Positions 6,515 through 13,561 of a DNA stretch of 18,594 nucleotides are shown piece by piece; position 1 is the first letter of the stretch; the number at the start of each line of letters is the position of its first letter. The stretch covers positions 1-18,594 of the forward strand of contig JANQKO010000163.1 in NCBI GenBank assembly GCA_028281075.1, given 5' to 3'. The stretch is from Alphaproteobacteria bacterium. GTDB taxonomy: Bacteria > Pseudomonadota > Alphaproteobacteria > GCA-2731375. The translations under genes were made by a program, and so were the position numbers. Below the pieces are notes generated by a model that worked only from the letters and a program-made list of their open reading frames with translations, had not been told where the DNA came from and searched no databases.

Positions 6515-7300
6515 TCAGTCCTCCCGCGCGCGCGTCGGGCCGGTATCGCCGATCGGCGGCGCGTCGTCCGTCATGCCCGCCAGCACCTCGGCCACGTGGC
6601 GCACCTCGACGTCGCCGCCAGCGCGGTGCAGCCGGCCGGCCATGTTCATCAGGCAGCCGAGATCACCGGCCAGCAGCGTGCCGGCGCCGGTGGCGACGAT
6701 GTCCTTGCGCTTGCGCTCGACGATATCGATCGAGATGTCGGCGTATTTCACGCAGAAGGTGCCGCCGAAACCGCAGCATTCCTCGGCGCTCGGCAGCTCG
6801 ACCAGCTCCAGCCCCTCGACCTGGCGCAGCAGCTGCCGCGGCTGGCGCTTGACGTTGAGCTCGCGCAGGCCCGAGCAGGAATCGTGGTAGGTGACCTTGC
6901 CCTCGAAGGCGGCGTCGACCGCGCGCACGCCCAGCACGTCGGTCAGAAAGCTGACCAGCTCGAAGGTCTTGATGCCGAGCGCGCGGGCGCGTTTCGACCA
7001 GGTCGGATCGTCCTGGAACAGCTCGGGATAATGCTTGCCGATCATGCCGGCACACGATCCGGACGGCGCGACCACGTAATCGAAGCGCTCGAAGGCGGCG
7101 ATCACGCCGCGCGCGATGGCTTGCGCATTGGCCCGGGCGCCGGCGTTGAAGGCCGGCTGGCCACAGCAGGTCTGGGTCGGCACATGCACGCGGCAGCCCG
7201 CGTCCTCCAGCAGCTTGACGGCCGCGAAGCCGACGGTCGGCCGGAACAGGTCGGCCAGACAGGTAACGAACAGACCAATATTCTTCGGTTTCCCGGTCAT
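6515..7300 (-). CDS. lutA: LutA-like protein ((Fe-S)-binding CCG-domain protein)
   Basis: This 261-residue protein has two cysteine-rich CCG domains, as in LutA, GlpC and HdrB. The first has QTCCGQP at 43-49 with SGSC to C83; the second has C142 (HDSCSGLRE), EECCGFGGTF at 173-182 and C216. These bind iron-sulfur clusters in the LutABC L-lactate-oxidising complex. The ATG at 7300 is preceded by AGGGAG and begins the family sequence KNIGLFVTCLADLFRPTVG; the open frame reaches further upstream, but those residues are not LutA-like. It is the first lut gene, 68 bp downstream of mltA. A GlcF-like glycolate subunit is a distant alternative, but the lutBC neighbours favour LutA. Confidence 0.94.
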   Translation of the reverse strand: MTGKPKNIGLFVTCLADLFRPTVGFAAVKLLEDAGCRVHVPTQTCCGQPAFNAGARANAQAIARGVIAAFERFDYVVAPSGSCAGMIGKHYPELFQDDPTWSKRARALGIKTFELVSFLTDVLGVRAVDAAFEGKVTYHDSCSGLRELNVKRQPRQLLRQVEGLELVELPSAEECCGFGGTFCVKYADISIDIVERKRKDIVATGAGTLLAGDLGCLMNMAGRLHRAGGDVEVRHVAEVLAGMTDDAPPIGDTGPTRARED

Positions 7301-7368
7301 GCTACTCCCTGACCTCGAATCGCCGGCAAGGCCATGCGCGAATGAACGCCAAGAATATATAGCAGCGG
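7301..7368 (-). promoter_or_regulatory. Possible internal promoter ahead of lutABC
   Basis: The 68-bp gap between mltA and lutA is the largest in the minus-strand series. It contains a short AT-rich run, read on the minus strand as CTATATATTC (around 7352-7361), that could act as a -10 element. No good -35 is visible, so this is weak. It is the only plausible place for separate control of the lut genes. Confidence 0.25.
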
Positions 7369-8571
7369 TCAGTGGGCGGCGACACCGGGCGCTGGCAGCG
7401 ATCGCGGCAGCAGCAGATACCAGCGGCCGGGATGCTTCATGCGGCCGGCGATCTCGGCCGCGGCCGCGTCGCCGCCCCAATAGACGTCGCCGCGGATCGG
7501 GCCGCGAATGGCGCCGCCGGTGTCCTGCGCCACCATCAGCCGGCGCAGCGGCCGGTCACCGCCGCCGTCCACCGACGGCGCCGATGCGTCGAGCCAGATC
7601 GGCAGGCCCAGCGGCACGTGCCGGCGGTCGACCGCCAGCGACCGGCCCGGCGTCAGCACCACGCCCTGCGCGCCCAGCGGACCGTCGGTGTCGAGCGGGC
7701 GGAAGAAAATAAACGACGCATTGAGCTGCATGACCTCGGCCGCCGCGTCCGGATTGTCGGCCAGCCATCGCCGGATCGACTGCATCGACACGGTCTCGCG
7801 GGTCAGCGCGCCGCGCCGGATCAGCTCGCGGCCGATGGCGAAATAGGGATGGCCGTTATGGCCGGCATAGCCCAATCTCAGGTCGCCGCCGTCGGCCAAG
7901 GCAACCCGGCCCGAGCCCTGGATCTGCAGGAAGAAGGCGTCGACCGGATCATCGACCCAGACCAGTTCCAGGCCGCGCCCCGCCAGCGCGCCGGCGTCGA
8001 TCTCGGCCCGCGTGGCATAGGGCAGCAGCCGCCCGCCGACCACGCGGCCGGCGATGCGCGCGCCGGCCAGGTCGTCGCGAAAGCGGCCGAGGTCGACCAT
8101 CACCAGGTCGTCGGGCTTGGCCAGCAGGGGCGTCGTGAAGGCCCCGCCCGGCGCGCGGCTGCCACGCAACGCCGCCTCGTAGTAGCCGGTGAACAGGCCC
8201 TCGGTCGCGGCCCCGATCGTCACGGCATAGGGCCGGAAATGGGTCTCGAAGAAAGCGCGCGCCGGCGCCGGCGTCCCGGGCGGCAGGGCCAGCGCCGCCG
8301 CGCAGATCGGCTGCCAGTCGGCCACCGTGCCGGCGATTCCGCCGCGGCCCAGCGGCCGGTCGGCCGGCAGGCGCCGCCAGCGCGCGCAACTGCGCGCGAG
8401 GGCCGTGACGGCGGCGGCGTGGTTATCGTCGGCCCAGCCCGCGAGATCGTCGAAGGCCGCCGGAACCAGTGCCAGGCGCGGCGGCGGGCTCGGCTTGGTG
8501 ACGAACCAGAGGCCGAGGCCGAGACCGATCAGAACCGGTATGGCGAGGATTGCCGCGGCGCGGCCGGACAT
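7369..8571 (-). CDS. mltA: Membrane-bound lytic murein transglycosylase A
   Basis: This 400-residue enzyme cleaves peptidoglycan glycan strands to 1,6-anhydromuramyl ends in the periplasm. A hydrophobic segment at residues about 6-24 acts as signal or anchor; there is no lipobox cysteine, unlike E. coli MltA. The MltA domain begins near FTGYYEA (127-133), and FFLQIQGSGRV (213-223) is a family hallmark. The C-terminal 3D domain has the catalytic Asp in AQDTGGAIRGPIRGD (D350, with D362 in RGD), equivalent to D308 of the E. coli enzyme. It starts 12 bp after the Tim44-like gene, with no clear ribosome site, so it probably depends on that gene for translation. lutA follows after 68 bp. Confidence 0.95.
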   Translation of the reverse strand: MSGRAAAILAIPVLIGLGLGLWFVTKPSPPPRLALVPAAFDDLAGWADDNHAAAVTALARSCARWRRLPADRPLGRGGIAGTVADWQPICAAALALPPGTPAPARAFFETHFRPYAVTIGAATEGLFTGYYEAALRGSRAPGGAFTTPLLAKPDDLVMVDLGRFRDDLAGARIAGRVVGGRLLPYATRAEIDAGALAGRGLELVWVDDPVDAFFLQIQGSGRVALADGGDLRLGYAGHNGHPYFAIGRELIRRGALTRETVSMQSIRRWLADNPDAAAEVMQLNASFIFFRPLDTDGPLGAQGVVLTPGRSLAVDRRHVPLGLPIWLDASAPSVDGGGDRPLRRLMVAQDTGGAIRGPIRGDVYWGGDAAAAEIAGRMKHPGRWYLLLPRSLPAPGVAAH

Positions 8572-8583
8572 CGCGGCGCGGTG

Positions 8584-9276
8584 CTAGTTTTCGCTGCGGG
8601 TCGAGACCAGCGCCCAGTTGGGATTGCGCGCGTCCACGTTGCGCGCGAACGTCCAGATGTCGACCACCTCGTGTTCGGCCGGGTTCGAGCCGGGGACCAT
8701 CTCGCCGTCCTGGTCGCGGACGACGCTGATCATGTCGGAGACGAACTTCACCGTGACCTCGGCATTGCGGCCGTTCATGCCGGCCTCGACGATATCGGCC
8801 GCGCGCAGGTCGGTGATCGAGGTCTCCATCGTCTGGCCGGCGTCGTCGCGCGACTGGATGGCCTGCGCGAAGTTCTCGTAGACCTCGTCGTTCAGCAGCA
8901 TCTTCAGGTCGTCGCGGCGGCCGTCGGCAAAGGCCAGCACGATCATTTCGTAGGCGGCGCGGGCACCGCCCAGGAACTCGCCGGGCTCGAAGTCGCGGTC
9001 GGCGATCTTGATCTGCGTCAGGCCCGGACCGACCGGCGAATCGTCGGCCCAGAGCTTCGCCTCGGCTTCGTTGTCGGCCGCCGGATCGTGGTCGCCGCGG
9101 TTCGGCAGCGACACCACGTTATCGTCGGCGACCTCGTCCTTGCCGTTGGTAAACGGGTCCTGGCGCCGCCGCTCATGCCCGGTTCGACGGCCGAGCACGC
9201 TGCGCAGCCGCAGCAGGACAAAGCCCGCCACCATGACGAAGAAGATGATGTCGAGAAACTGCAGACCTTCGCCCAT
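8584..9276 (-). CDS. Tim44/TimA-family membrane-associated protein
   Basis: This is a 230-residue protein. Residues about 7-23 form one hydrophobic N-terminal membrane segment (FLDIIFFVMVAGFVLLRL). A charged linker follows, rich in Asp, Asn and Arg (about 28-85), then a C-terminal Tim44-like domain (about 100-228, with FLGGARAAYEMIVLAFADG and the end VDIWTFARNVDARNPNWALVSTRSE). The family is the bacterial relative of mitochondrial Tim44; alphaproteobacterial members have been called TimA, and their cellular role is poorly defined. The start at 9276 was chosen because the membrane segment begins there; the open frame continues upstream through fxsA as noise. It heads the minus-strand series and is divergent from fxsA. 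Confidence 0.92.
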   Translation of the reverse strand: MGEGLQFLDIIFFVMVAGFVLLRLRSVLGRRTGHERRRQDPFTNGKDEVADDNVVSLPNRGDHDPAADNEAEAKLWADDSPVGPGLTQIKIADRDFEPGEFLGGARAAYEMIVLAFADGRRDDLKMLLNDEVYENFAQAIQSRDDAGQTMETSITDLRAADIVEAGMNGRNAEVTVKFVSDMISVVRDQDGEMVPGSNPAEHEVVDIWTFARNVDARNPNWALVSTRSEN

Positions 9277-9441
9277 GTTTGCCCGTCTGGAGTATACGTG
9301 CGAGATTTGCACGCGGATCGGGTGGCCCGGCTTGGCCGTTGATCCGACCACACTACGACTCGTCTCGAACCGAGTCCAGCCACCGCGATACGTATGGAAA
9401 CCGTTATAGGTAAATAGTTCCTTGCGACGGAGGGGGCAAGC
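9277..9441. promoter_or_regulatory. Divergent promoter region, Tim44-like gene / fxsA
   Basis: This 165-bp gap between divergent genes must hold both promoters. On the minus side TATACT (plus-strand AGTATA, 9291-9296) is a good -10 candidate without a clear -35. A 5-bp inverted repeat CGTGC/GCACG (9297-9313) lies beside it. On the plus side an AT-rich run GTTATAGGTAAATAG (9403-9417) precedes the GGAGGGGG ribosome site of fxsA. ATACGTAT (9388-9395) is an 8-bp palindrome. Confidence 0.4.
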
Positions 9442-9951
9442 TTGGCCCTGCTTATCCTTCTGGCGTTCATCGCCGTGCCGCTGATCGAGATCGCGGTGTT
9501 CATCGAGGTCGGCGGCCGGATCGGGCTGGTCTCGACGCTGGCCGTGGTCGTGGCCACGGCGCTGGCCGGCACCTATATGCTGCGGCTGCAGGGCCTGTCG
9601 ACGCTGCATCGGGCACAGACGGCGATGAATCGCGGCGAGCTGCCGCTGCGCGAGGTGTTCGACGGCCTCTGCCTGCTGGTCGCCGGCGCGCTGCTGCTGA
9701 CCCCGGGATTCGTCACCGACGCCGTCGGCGGTTCGCTGTTCATTCCGGCTGTGCGGGCGGGCCTGCGCCGGCTTCTGGGCCGCTGGTTCGCGGCATCGGG
9801 CGGGGTGCGCATGCAGGGCGGACCGGGACCGGGCCGCCAGGACGGCGGGACCACCATCGACGGCGAATACGAGGACCTCGGCGAGGGCGGCGAGGACGAC
9901 CCGCCGCCGGCCGGCCGGCGCATCGGCGACAAGGACCGCGGCCCGCGTTGA
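9442..9951 (+). CDS. fxsA: FxsA family membrane protein
   Basis: This 169-residue inner-membrane protein belongs to the FxsA family, named for suppression of phage T7 exclusion by F plasmid when overexpressed; its normal role is unknown. It has membrane segments at residues about 2-22, 28-47 and 72-92, the last carrying the family's LLVAGALLLTPGFVTDAVG. The C-terminal 45 residues are polar, Gly/Asp-rich and probably cytoplasmic. The start is TTG at 9442, supported by a strong GGAGGGGG at 9429-9436 and by the protein beginning directly with the first membrane helix. The stop codon is built into a perfect hairpin (9941-9962). secB follows after 88 bp. Confidence 0.93.
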   Translation: MALLILLAFIAVPLIEIAVFIEVGGRIGLVSTLAVVVATALAGTYMLRLQGLSTLHRAQTAMNRGELPLREVFDGLCLLVAGALLLTPGFVTDAVGGSLFIPAVRAGLRRLLGRWFAASGGVRMQGGPGPGRQDGGTTIDGEYEDLGEGGEDDPPPAGRRIGDKDRGPR

Positions 9952-9962
9952 GAAACGCGGGC
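9941..9962 (+). terminator. Hairpin with GAGA tetraloop overlapping the fxsA stop codon
   Basis: GCCCGCGTT (9941-9949) pairs perfectly with AACGCGGGC (9954-9962) around a GAGA loop, a GNRA tetraloop. The fxsA TGA (9949-9951) spans the stem-loop junction. No T tract follows, so it may be a weak attenuator or a 3'-end stabiliser between fxsA and secB rather than a full terminator. Confidence 0.4.
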
Positions 9963-10039
9963 TGGCTTGCCGGCCGACGCGGTTCCGTGATAGCCAACGC
10001 CGCGGCCCAGGTCGGGCCATGACCGGAGGATCCCCAGGA

Positions 10040-10627
10040 ATGACCGACACCAGCGCCGGCGCCGCCGGATCGGCCGCGGCCGATGCCAACCAGATGCCGC
10101 AGGTCCAGATCAACGCGCAGTATGTGAAGGACCTGTCGTTCGAGAACCCGAACGCGCCGCAGAGCCTGCTGGCCAGCCAGGACGCGCCGCAGATCGAGGT
10201 GTCGGTGGATGTCGGCGCGCGCGCGCTCGGCGACAACCGTTTCGAGGTCGAGCTGCGCATCACCGCGCACGCCAAGCGCGCCGAGCACCAGGCCTTCGTC
10301 GTGGAAGTGCTCTATGCCGGCGTGTTCACCCTGCTGAACGTGCCGCAGGAGAGCCTGAAGCCGGTCTGCCTGATCGAATGTCCGCGGCTGCTGTTCCCGT
10401 TCGCCCGCCGCATCATCGCCGACGCGACGCGCGACGGCGGCTATCCGCCGCTGCTGCTGGAGCCGATCGACTTCGCCCGCCTGTTCGTCGAGCAGGAGCA
10501 ACAGGCGCGGCAGGCGCAGGCGGCGCCGGCCGACACTGCCGCGGCGGACGCTGGCACGACCGGCGATGGCGCGGCGGCCGAGGCGACGCCGGCCGACGGT
10601 ACCGCCGCCGACGAACCCACGGCCTGA
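10040..10627 (+). CDS. secB: Protein-export chaperone SecB
   Basis: SecB is a cytoplasmic homotetrameric chaperone that holds preproteins unfolded and hands them to SecA. The 195-residue protein has the conserved core QVQINAQYVKDLSFENPNAPQSL (from about residue 21), FEVELRITAHA, YAGVFTLLNVP and the helix FARRIIADATRDGGYPPLLLEPIDFARLF. The last 45 residues are an Ala/Asp/Thr-rich tail, longer than in E. coli SecB (155 residues) but common in alphaproteobacteria. The ATG at 10040 was preferred over one at 10019 because GGAGGA (10025-10030) stands at proper distance before it. It converges on dnaQ with 26 bp between them. Confidence 0.96.
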   Translation: MTDTSAGAAGSAAADANQMPQVQINAQYVKDLSFENPNAPQSLLASQDAPQIEVSVDVGARALGDNRFEVELRITAHAKRAEHQAFVVEVLYAGVFTLLNVPQESLKPVCLIECPRLLFPFARRIIADATRDGGYPPLLLEPIDFARLFVEQEQQARQAQAAPADTAAADAGTTGDGAAAEATPADGTAADEPTA

Positions 10628-10653
10628 ACGGCCGCGACGGCGTCCGGCGTTTT

Positions 10654-11328
10654 CTAGCGTTTCCAGATCGGCGATTTGACGTCGCGTTCGAGAAAGGCCT
10701 CGTGCGCCTCGATCTCGGCCGCGGTCGGCGCGTGCGGTCGCGGCGGCCGGATCTCGCGCTCGGCGACCGGCACGCCGGCCCGCGGGCCGGCGTTGGCGGC
10801 CAGGCTCAATCCCGGCTGGCGGCCGCCGATCAGCTCCAGATAGACCTCGGCCAGCAGCTCGGAATCGAGCAGGGCGCCGTGCTTGGTGCGGGCCGAGGAA
10901 TCGACGTTGAAGCGCTTGCACAGGGCATCGAGGTTGGCCGGCGCGCCCGGAAACTTGCGCCGCGCCATCGACACGGTGTCGACGGCCCGGTCGCGCGGGA
11001 TCGCCGCGCGGTCGAGCGCCGCCAGCTCGGCATTGATGAATTTCAGGTCGAAGTCGGCGTTGTGGATGACCAGCCGGCTATCGCCGACGAAGTCCAGGAA
11101 CGCGTCGGCGACGGCGCGGAACGGCGGCTTCTCGGCCAGGAAGGCCTCCGACAGGCCATGCACGGCGAAGGCCTCTTCCGGCATGTCGCGCTCGGGATTG
11201 ATATAGGCCTGCCAGGTCTCGCCGGTGGCGACGTGGTTCAGCAGTTCGACGCAGCCGATTTCGACAATGCGATGACCGACCGCCGGGTCGAGGCCGGTGG
11301 TCTCGGTGTCAAGAACGACTTCGCGCAT
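10654..11328 (-). CDS. dnaQ: DNA polymerase III epsilon subunit (3'-5' proofreading exonuclease)
   Basis: This 224-residue DEDDh exonuclease proofreads for the replicative polymerase. The metal ligands are D7 and E9 in VVLDTETTGLDP, D94 in IHNADFDLKF, and H150 and D155 in KHGALLDSELL. After the nuclease domain, QPGLSL at 171-176 fits the QxxLxF/L beta-clamp-binding motif seen at the same place in E. coli epsilon, and the C-terminal tail (about 190-224) would bind the alpha subunit. The ATG at 11328 has GGAGG before it (CCTCC, 11336-11340) and starts exactly at the conserved strand; the upstream open frame is coaE read out of frame. The start overlaps the end of coaE by 20 bp. It is last in the maf-aroE-coaE-dnaQ series. 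Confidence 0.96.
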   Translation of the reverse strand: MREVVLDTETTGLDPAVGHRIVEIGCVELLNHVATGETWQAYINPERDMPEEAFAVHGLSEAFLAEKPPFRAVADAFLDFVGDSRLVIHNADFDLKFINAELAALDRAAIPRDRAVDTVSMARRKFPGAPANLDALCKRFNVDSSARTKHGALLDSELLAEVYLELIGGRQPGLSLAANAGPRAGVPVAEREIRPPRPHAPTAAEIEAHEAFLERDVKSPIWKR

Positions 11329-11989
11329 GGACGGGCCTCCGGCTGGGATGGCGCGGCGGCCGTCGCCGCGGCCGGCCGCGCGGCGGCCAGACATGGCCGA
11401 TTCGCTGCCGGCAGAGTTTGGCGATGCGCCGCGCGCATGACAAGGCGTGGCGCCGGCCGAGGCCGCTCGGAATGACGAAATCGGCCCGCTGCCGCTTGAT
11501 CCCGTCGGGCACCTGCTGGCCCAGGATCCGGGCGAAGGTGCGGGCGTCCATGTTCGGCCGGGCCAGCACGCGCGCCCTCTGGATCGGGTAGGGCGCGCTG
11601 ACCACGGCGGCGGCGTCGCAGCGGGCTTCGCCGTTGGTCTCGAACAACAGCGGCACGTCGACCAGCACCAGCGGCGTCCGCCGCCGCGCCGCGCCGGCCA
11701 GGAACGCCCGCTGCCGGCGGCCGACCAGGGGATGGATGATGCCCTCCAGGCGCCGCAGCGCCGCCGGGTCGCCGACCACCCGGTCCCGCAGCGCCGTCCG
11801 GTCCAGCACGCCGTCCCGCACCACGCCCGGGAAGGCCGCCTCGATCGCCGGCAGGGCAGCACCACCCGGCGCCTGCAGGGCATGCACCGCCGCATCGGCG
11901 TCGTAGACCGGCACGCCCAGCCGCCGGAACATCTTCGCGGTTTCGCTCTTGCCCATGCCGATCGAGCCGGTCAGTCCAAGCACGAACAT
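11309..11989 (-). CDS. coaE: Dephospho-CoA kinase
   Basis: CoaE phosphorylates the 3' hydroxyl of dephospho-CoA with ATP, the last step of coenzyme A synthesis. The protein begins with the P-loop GLTGSIGMGKS at residues 5-15, followed by LGVPVYDADAAVH (substrate-site Asp), IIHPLVG, LVLVDVPLLFET and the nucleotide-site segment QRADFVIPSGLG. It is 226 residues, some 20-25 longer than usual, with an Arg/Pro-rich tail (WPPRGRPRRRPPRHPSRRP) that runs over the dnaQ ribosome site and start. The tail could be a natural extension or arise from loss of an earlier stop. The start at 11989 has GAGG upstream and lies 10 bp after the aroE stop. Confidence 0.93.
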   Translation of the reverse strand: MFVLGLTGSIGMGKSETAKMFRRLGVPVYDADAAVHALQAPGGAALPAIEAAFPGVVRDGVLDRTALRDRVVGDPAALRRLEGIIHPLVGRRQRAFLAGAARRRTPLVLVDVPLLFETNGEARCDAAAVVSAPYPIQRARVLARPNMDARTFARILGQQVPDGIKRQRADFVIPSGLGRRHALSCARRIAKLCRQRIGHVWPPRGRPRRRPPRHPSRRPVHARSRS

Positions 11990-11999
11990 GGTCCGGACC

Positions 12000-12848
12000 T
12001 CAACCGTCGAGCCGTGCCAGCACGTGCGCGTGCTGTTCGGCCGTGACCGTCGGCGCGACGCCGAACCAGGCCGCGAAGCCGGGCCGCGCCTGATGCAGCA
12101 GCATGCCGAGTCCGTCGACTGCGCGGTTGCCGCGCGCCCGCGCGTCCGCCAGCAATCGCGTGACCAGCGGCACGTAGACGATATCGTTGACCACCGCCGT
12201 GGTCGGCAGCCGTGTCAGGTCCACCTCCAGCGCGTCCTGGCCGGTCATGCCCAACTGGGTCGTGTTCACCAGCAGGGCCGCATCGGCCAGCGGATCGGCG
12301 CGCGCCGGCCAGTCGCAGACCGCGATCGGACCGTCGACCGCCGCGGCCAGCGCTTCGGCCCGCGCGCGGGTGCGGTTGAACAGGCGCACCAGCGGTGCGC
12401 CGGCGTCCAGCAGCGCCACGACCACGGCCCGCGCCGCGCCGCCGGCCCCCAGCACCACCGCCGGGCCGGCGTCCGCCCGCCAGTCCGGCACGGCGGCGTG
12501 CAGGTTTTCCAGGAAGCCGAAGCCGTCGGTGTTGCTGCCCGACAGCGTCCCGTCGGGCTCGACCACGACGGTGTTCACGGCGCCGATGCGCCGGGCCTCG
12601 GGGCTGACGCTGTCGACCAGCCGCAGCGCCGTTTCCTTATGCGGCAGGGTCAGGTTGCAACCGGCCAAGCCCAGCTTCGGCAGCGCGCGCAGCGCCGTTT
12701 CCAGGTCCTCCGGCGCCACCGCGAACGGCACGTAGGCCCCATCGATGCCGTGCACCTTCAGCCACCAGCCATGCAGCGCCGGCGACAGCGAATGCGCCAC
12801 CGGCCAGCCGATGACGGCGGCGATACGTGCCTTGCCGCTCAGGCTCAT
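12000..12848 (-). CDS. aroE: Shikimate dehydrogenase (NADP+)
   Basis: AroE reduces 3-dehydroshikimate to shikimate with NADPH in aromatic amino acid synthesis. The 282-residue protein shows the shikimate-binding SLSPALHG at 20-27, the catalytic Lys in NLTLPHKE (K71), NTDGFGF at 106-112 with catalytic Asp D108, and a glycine-rich loop GAGGAAR at 134-140. NRTRARA at 158-164 matches the basic patch that selects NADP. The ATG forms an ATGA overlap with the maf stop, so the two are translationally coupled. coaE follows 10 bp after the stop. Confidence 0.96.
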   Translation of the reverse strand: MSLSGKARIAAVIGWPVAHSLSPALHGWWLKVHGIDGAYVPFAVAPEDLETALRALPKLGLAGCNLTLPHKETALRLVDSVSPEARRIGAVNTVVVEPDGTLSGSNTDGFGFLENLHAAVPDWRADAGPAVVLGAGGAARAVVVALLDAGAPLVRLFNRTRARAEALAAAVDGPIAVCDWPARADPLADAALLVNTTQLGMTGQDALEVDLTRLPTTAVVNDIVYVPLVTRLLADARARGNRAVDGLGMLLHQARPGFAAWFGVAPTVTAEQHAHVLARLDG

Positions 12849-13486
12849 GTCATCACGACCTTATGGCCGCGCAGGAAGGCCAGCAGCGGCAGCAGGGGCA
12901 GGCCGAGGATGCTAAAATAGTCGCCCTCGACCTGTTCGAACAGTTGCGCGCCAACACCTTCCAGCGCATAGGCACCGACGGTGGACAAGACGGTATCGCC
13001 GGCATCGGCCAGATAGCGGTCGAGATACTCGTCCGAGAAGTTCCGCATCCGCAGCCGCGCCCGTTCCGAATGGTGCCAGATCACGGCATTATCGAGCGCG
13101 ACGCAAACCGCCGTCATCAGGTCATGCGGCTTGCCGCGCAAGGCCCGCAGGCCGGCCCGGGCATGGGCGGCATCGGCCGGCTTGCTGAACAGGACGCCGT
13201 TGCAGACCAGGACCTGATCGGCGCCGATCACCAGCGCCGTGGCCCGGCCGCGGGAGACCCGCAGTGCCTTCATTTCCGCCAGCCCCCGGGCGATCTCGGC
13301 GGCACCCATGCCCTCGTTCTGCATCGACTGCTTGAGCGCCGCCTCGTCGATGCTGGCCGGGCGAATCTCGGCCTCGACACCGGCATTCGACAGCAGCCGG
13401 GCCCGATAGCGGCTGGACGAGGCCAGGATCAACGGCCGCGCCGGGCTGTCCGGCGAAGCCGTGGTTTGCGCATTAACACTGGTCAT
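12845..13486 (-). CDS. maf: Maf-family nucleoside triphosphate pyrophosphatase
   Basis: Maf proteins hydrolyse non-standard or modified NTPs to NMP and pyrophosphate. This 213-residue protein has the N-terminal SSSRYR at 23-28, GADQVL at 88-93 (catalytic Asp D90), LRGKPHDLMTAV and the C-terminal YALEGVGAQLFEQVEGDYFSILGLPLLPLL. I cannot decide its substrate class (dTTP/UTP or 7-methyl-GTP) from inspection. The first 16 residues before RPLILASSS are not conserved-looking, but no better start is visible. It is the first gene of the maf-aroE-coaE-dnaQ series and is divergent from the unknown gene at 13562. Confidence 0.95.
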   Translation of the reverse strand: MTSVNAQTTASPDSPARPLILASSSRYRARLLSNAGVEAEIRPASIDEAALKQSMQNEGMGAAEIARGLAEMKALRVSRGRATALVIGADQVLVCNGVLFSKPADAAHARAGLRALRGKPHDLMTAVCVALDNAVIWHHSERARLRMRNFSDEYLDRYLADAGDTVLSTVGAYALEGVGAQLFEQVEGDYFSILGLPLLPLLAFLRGHKVVMT

Positions 13487-13561
13487 AATTCAATTCAGCC
13501 TTTATCATTAACCGGTTACAATAGGTTGTTAAGATTTAATCGGACAGAATAACCCGAAGCT
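13487..13561. promoter_or_regulatory. Divergent promoter region, maf / unknown gene
   Basis: These 75 bp are AT-rich against their neighbours and must carry promoters for both directions. TAACCGGTTA (13509-13518) is a perfect 10-bp palindrome. It lies within a looser symmetry TTAACC ... GGTTGTTAA (13508-13532). A possible -35 TTGTTA (13526-13531) points towards the unknown gene, but its -10 is poor. Confidence 0.4.

Noticed and set aside
4490..7312. Plus-strand open frame of 940 codons across lutC, lutB and lutA
   Set aside because: The opposite strand encodes three clear lut proteins. The plus-strand product is a low-complexity Arg/Ala/Gly/Asp string without domains.
7372..9342. Plus-strand open frame of 656 codons across mltA and the Tim44-like gene
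   Set aside because: It is a shadow of two recognisable minus-strand genes, with biased composition.
9277..10275. Long N-terminal extension of the Tim44-like frame back through fxsA
   Set aside because: The membrane segment expected at the N-terminus begins at 9276, and the upstream part is antisense to fxsA.
11309..11450. Frameshift at the coaE 3' end
   Set aside because: The frame stays open and the family's ADFVIPSGLG segment is followed by a plausible continuation. An error cannot be shown from the sequence alone, so it is noted only as a long tail.
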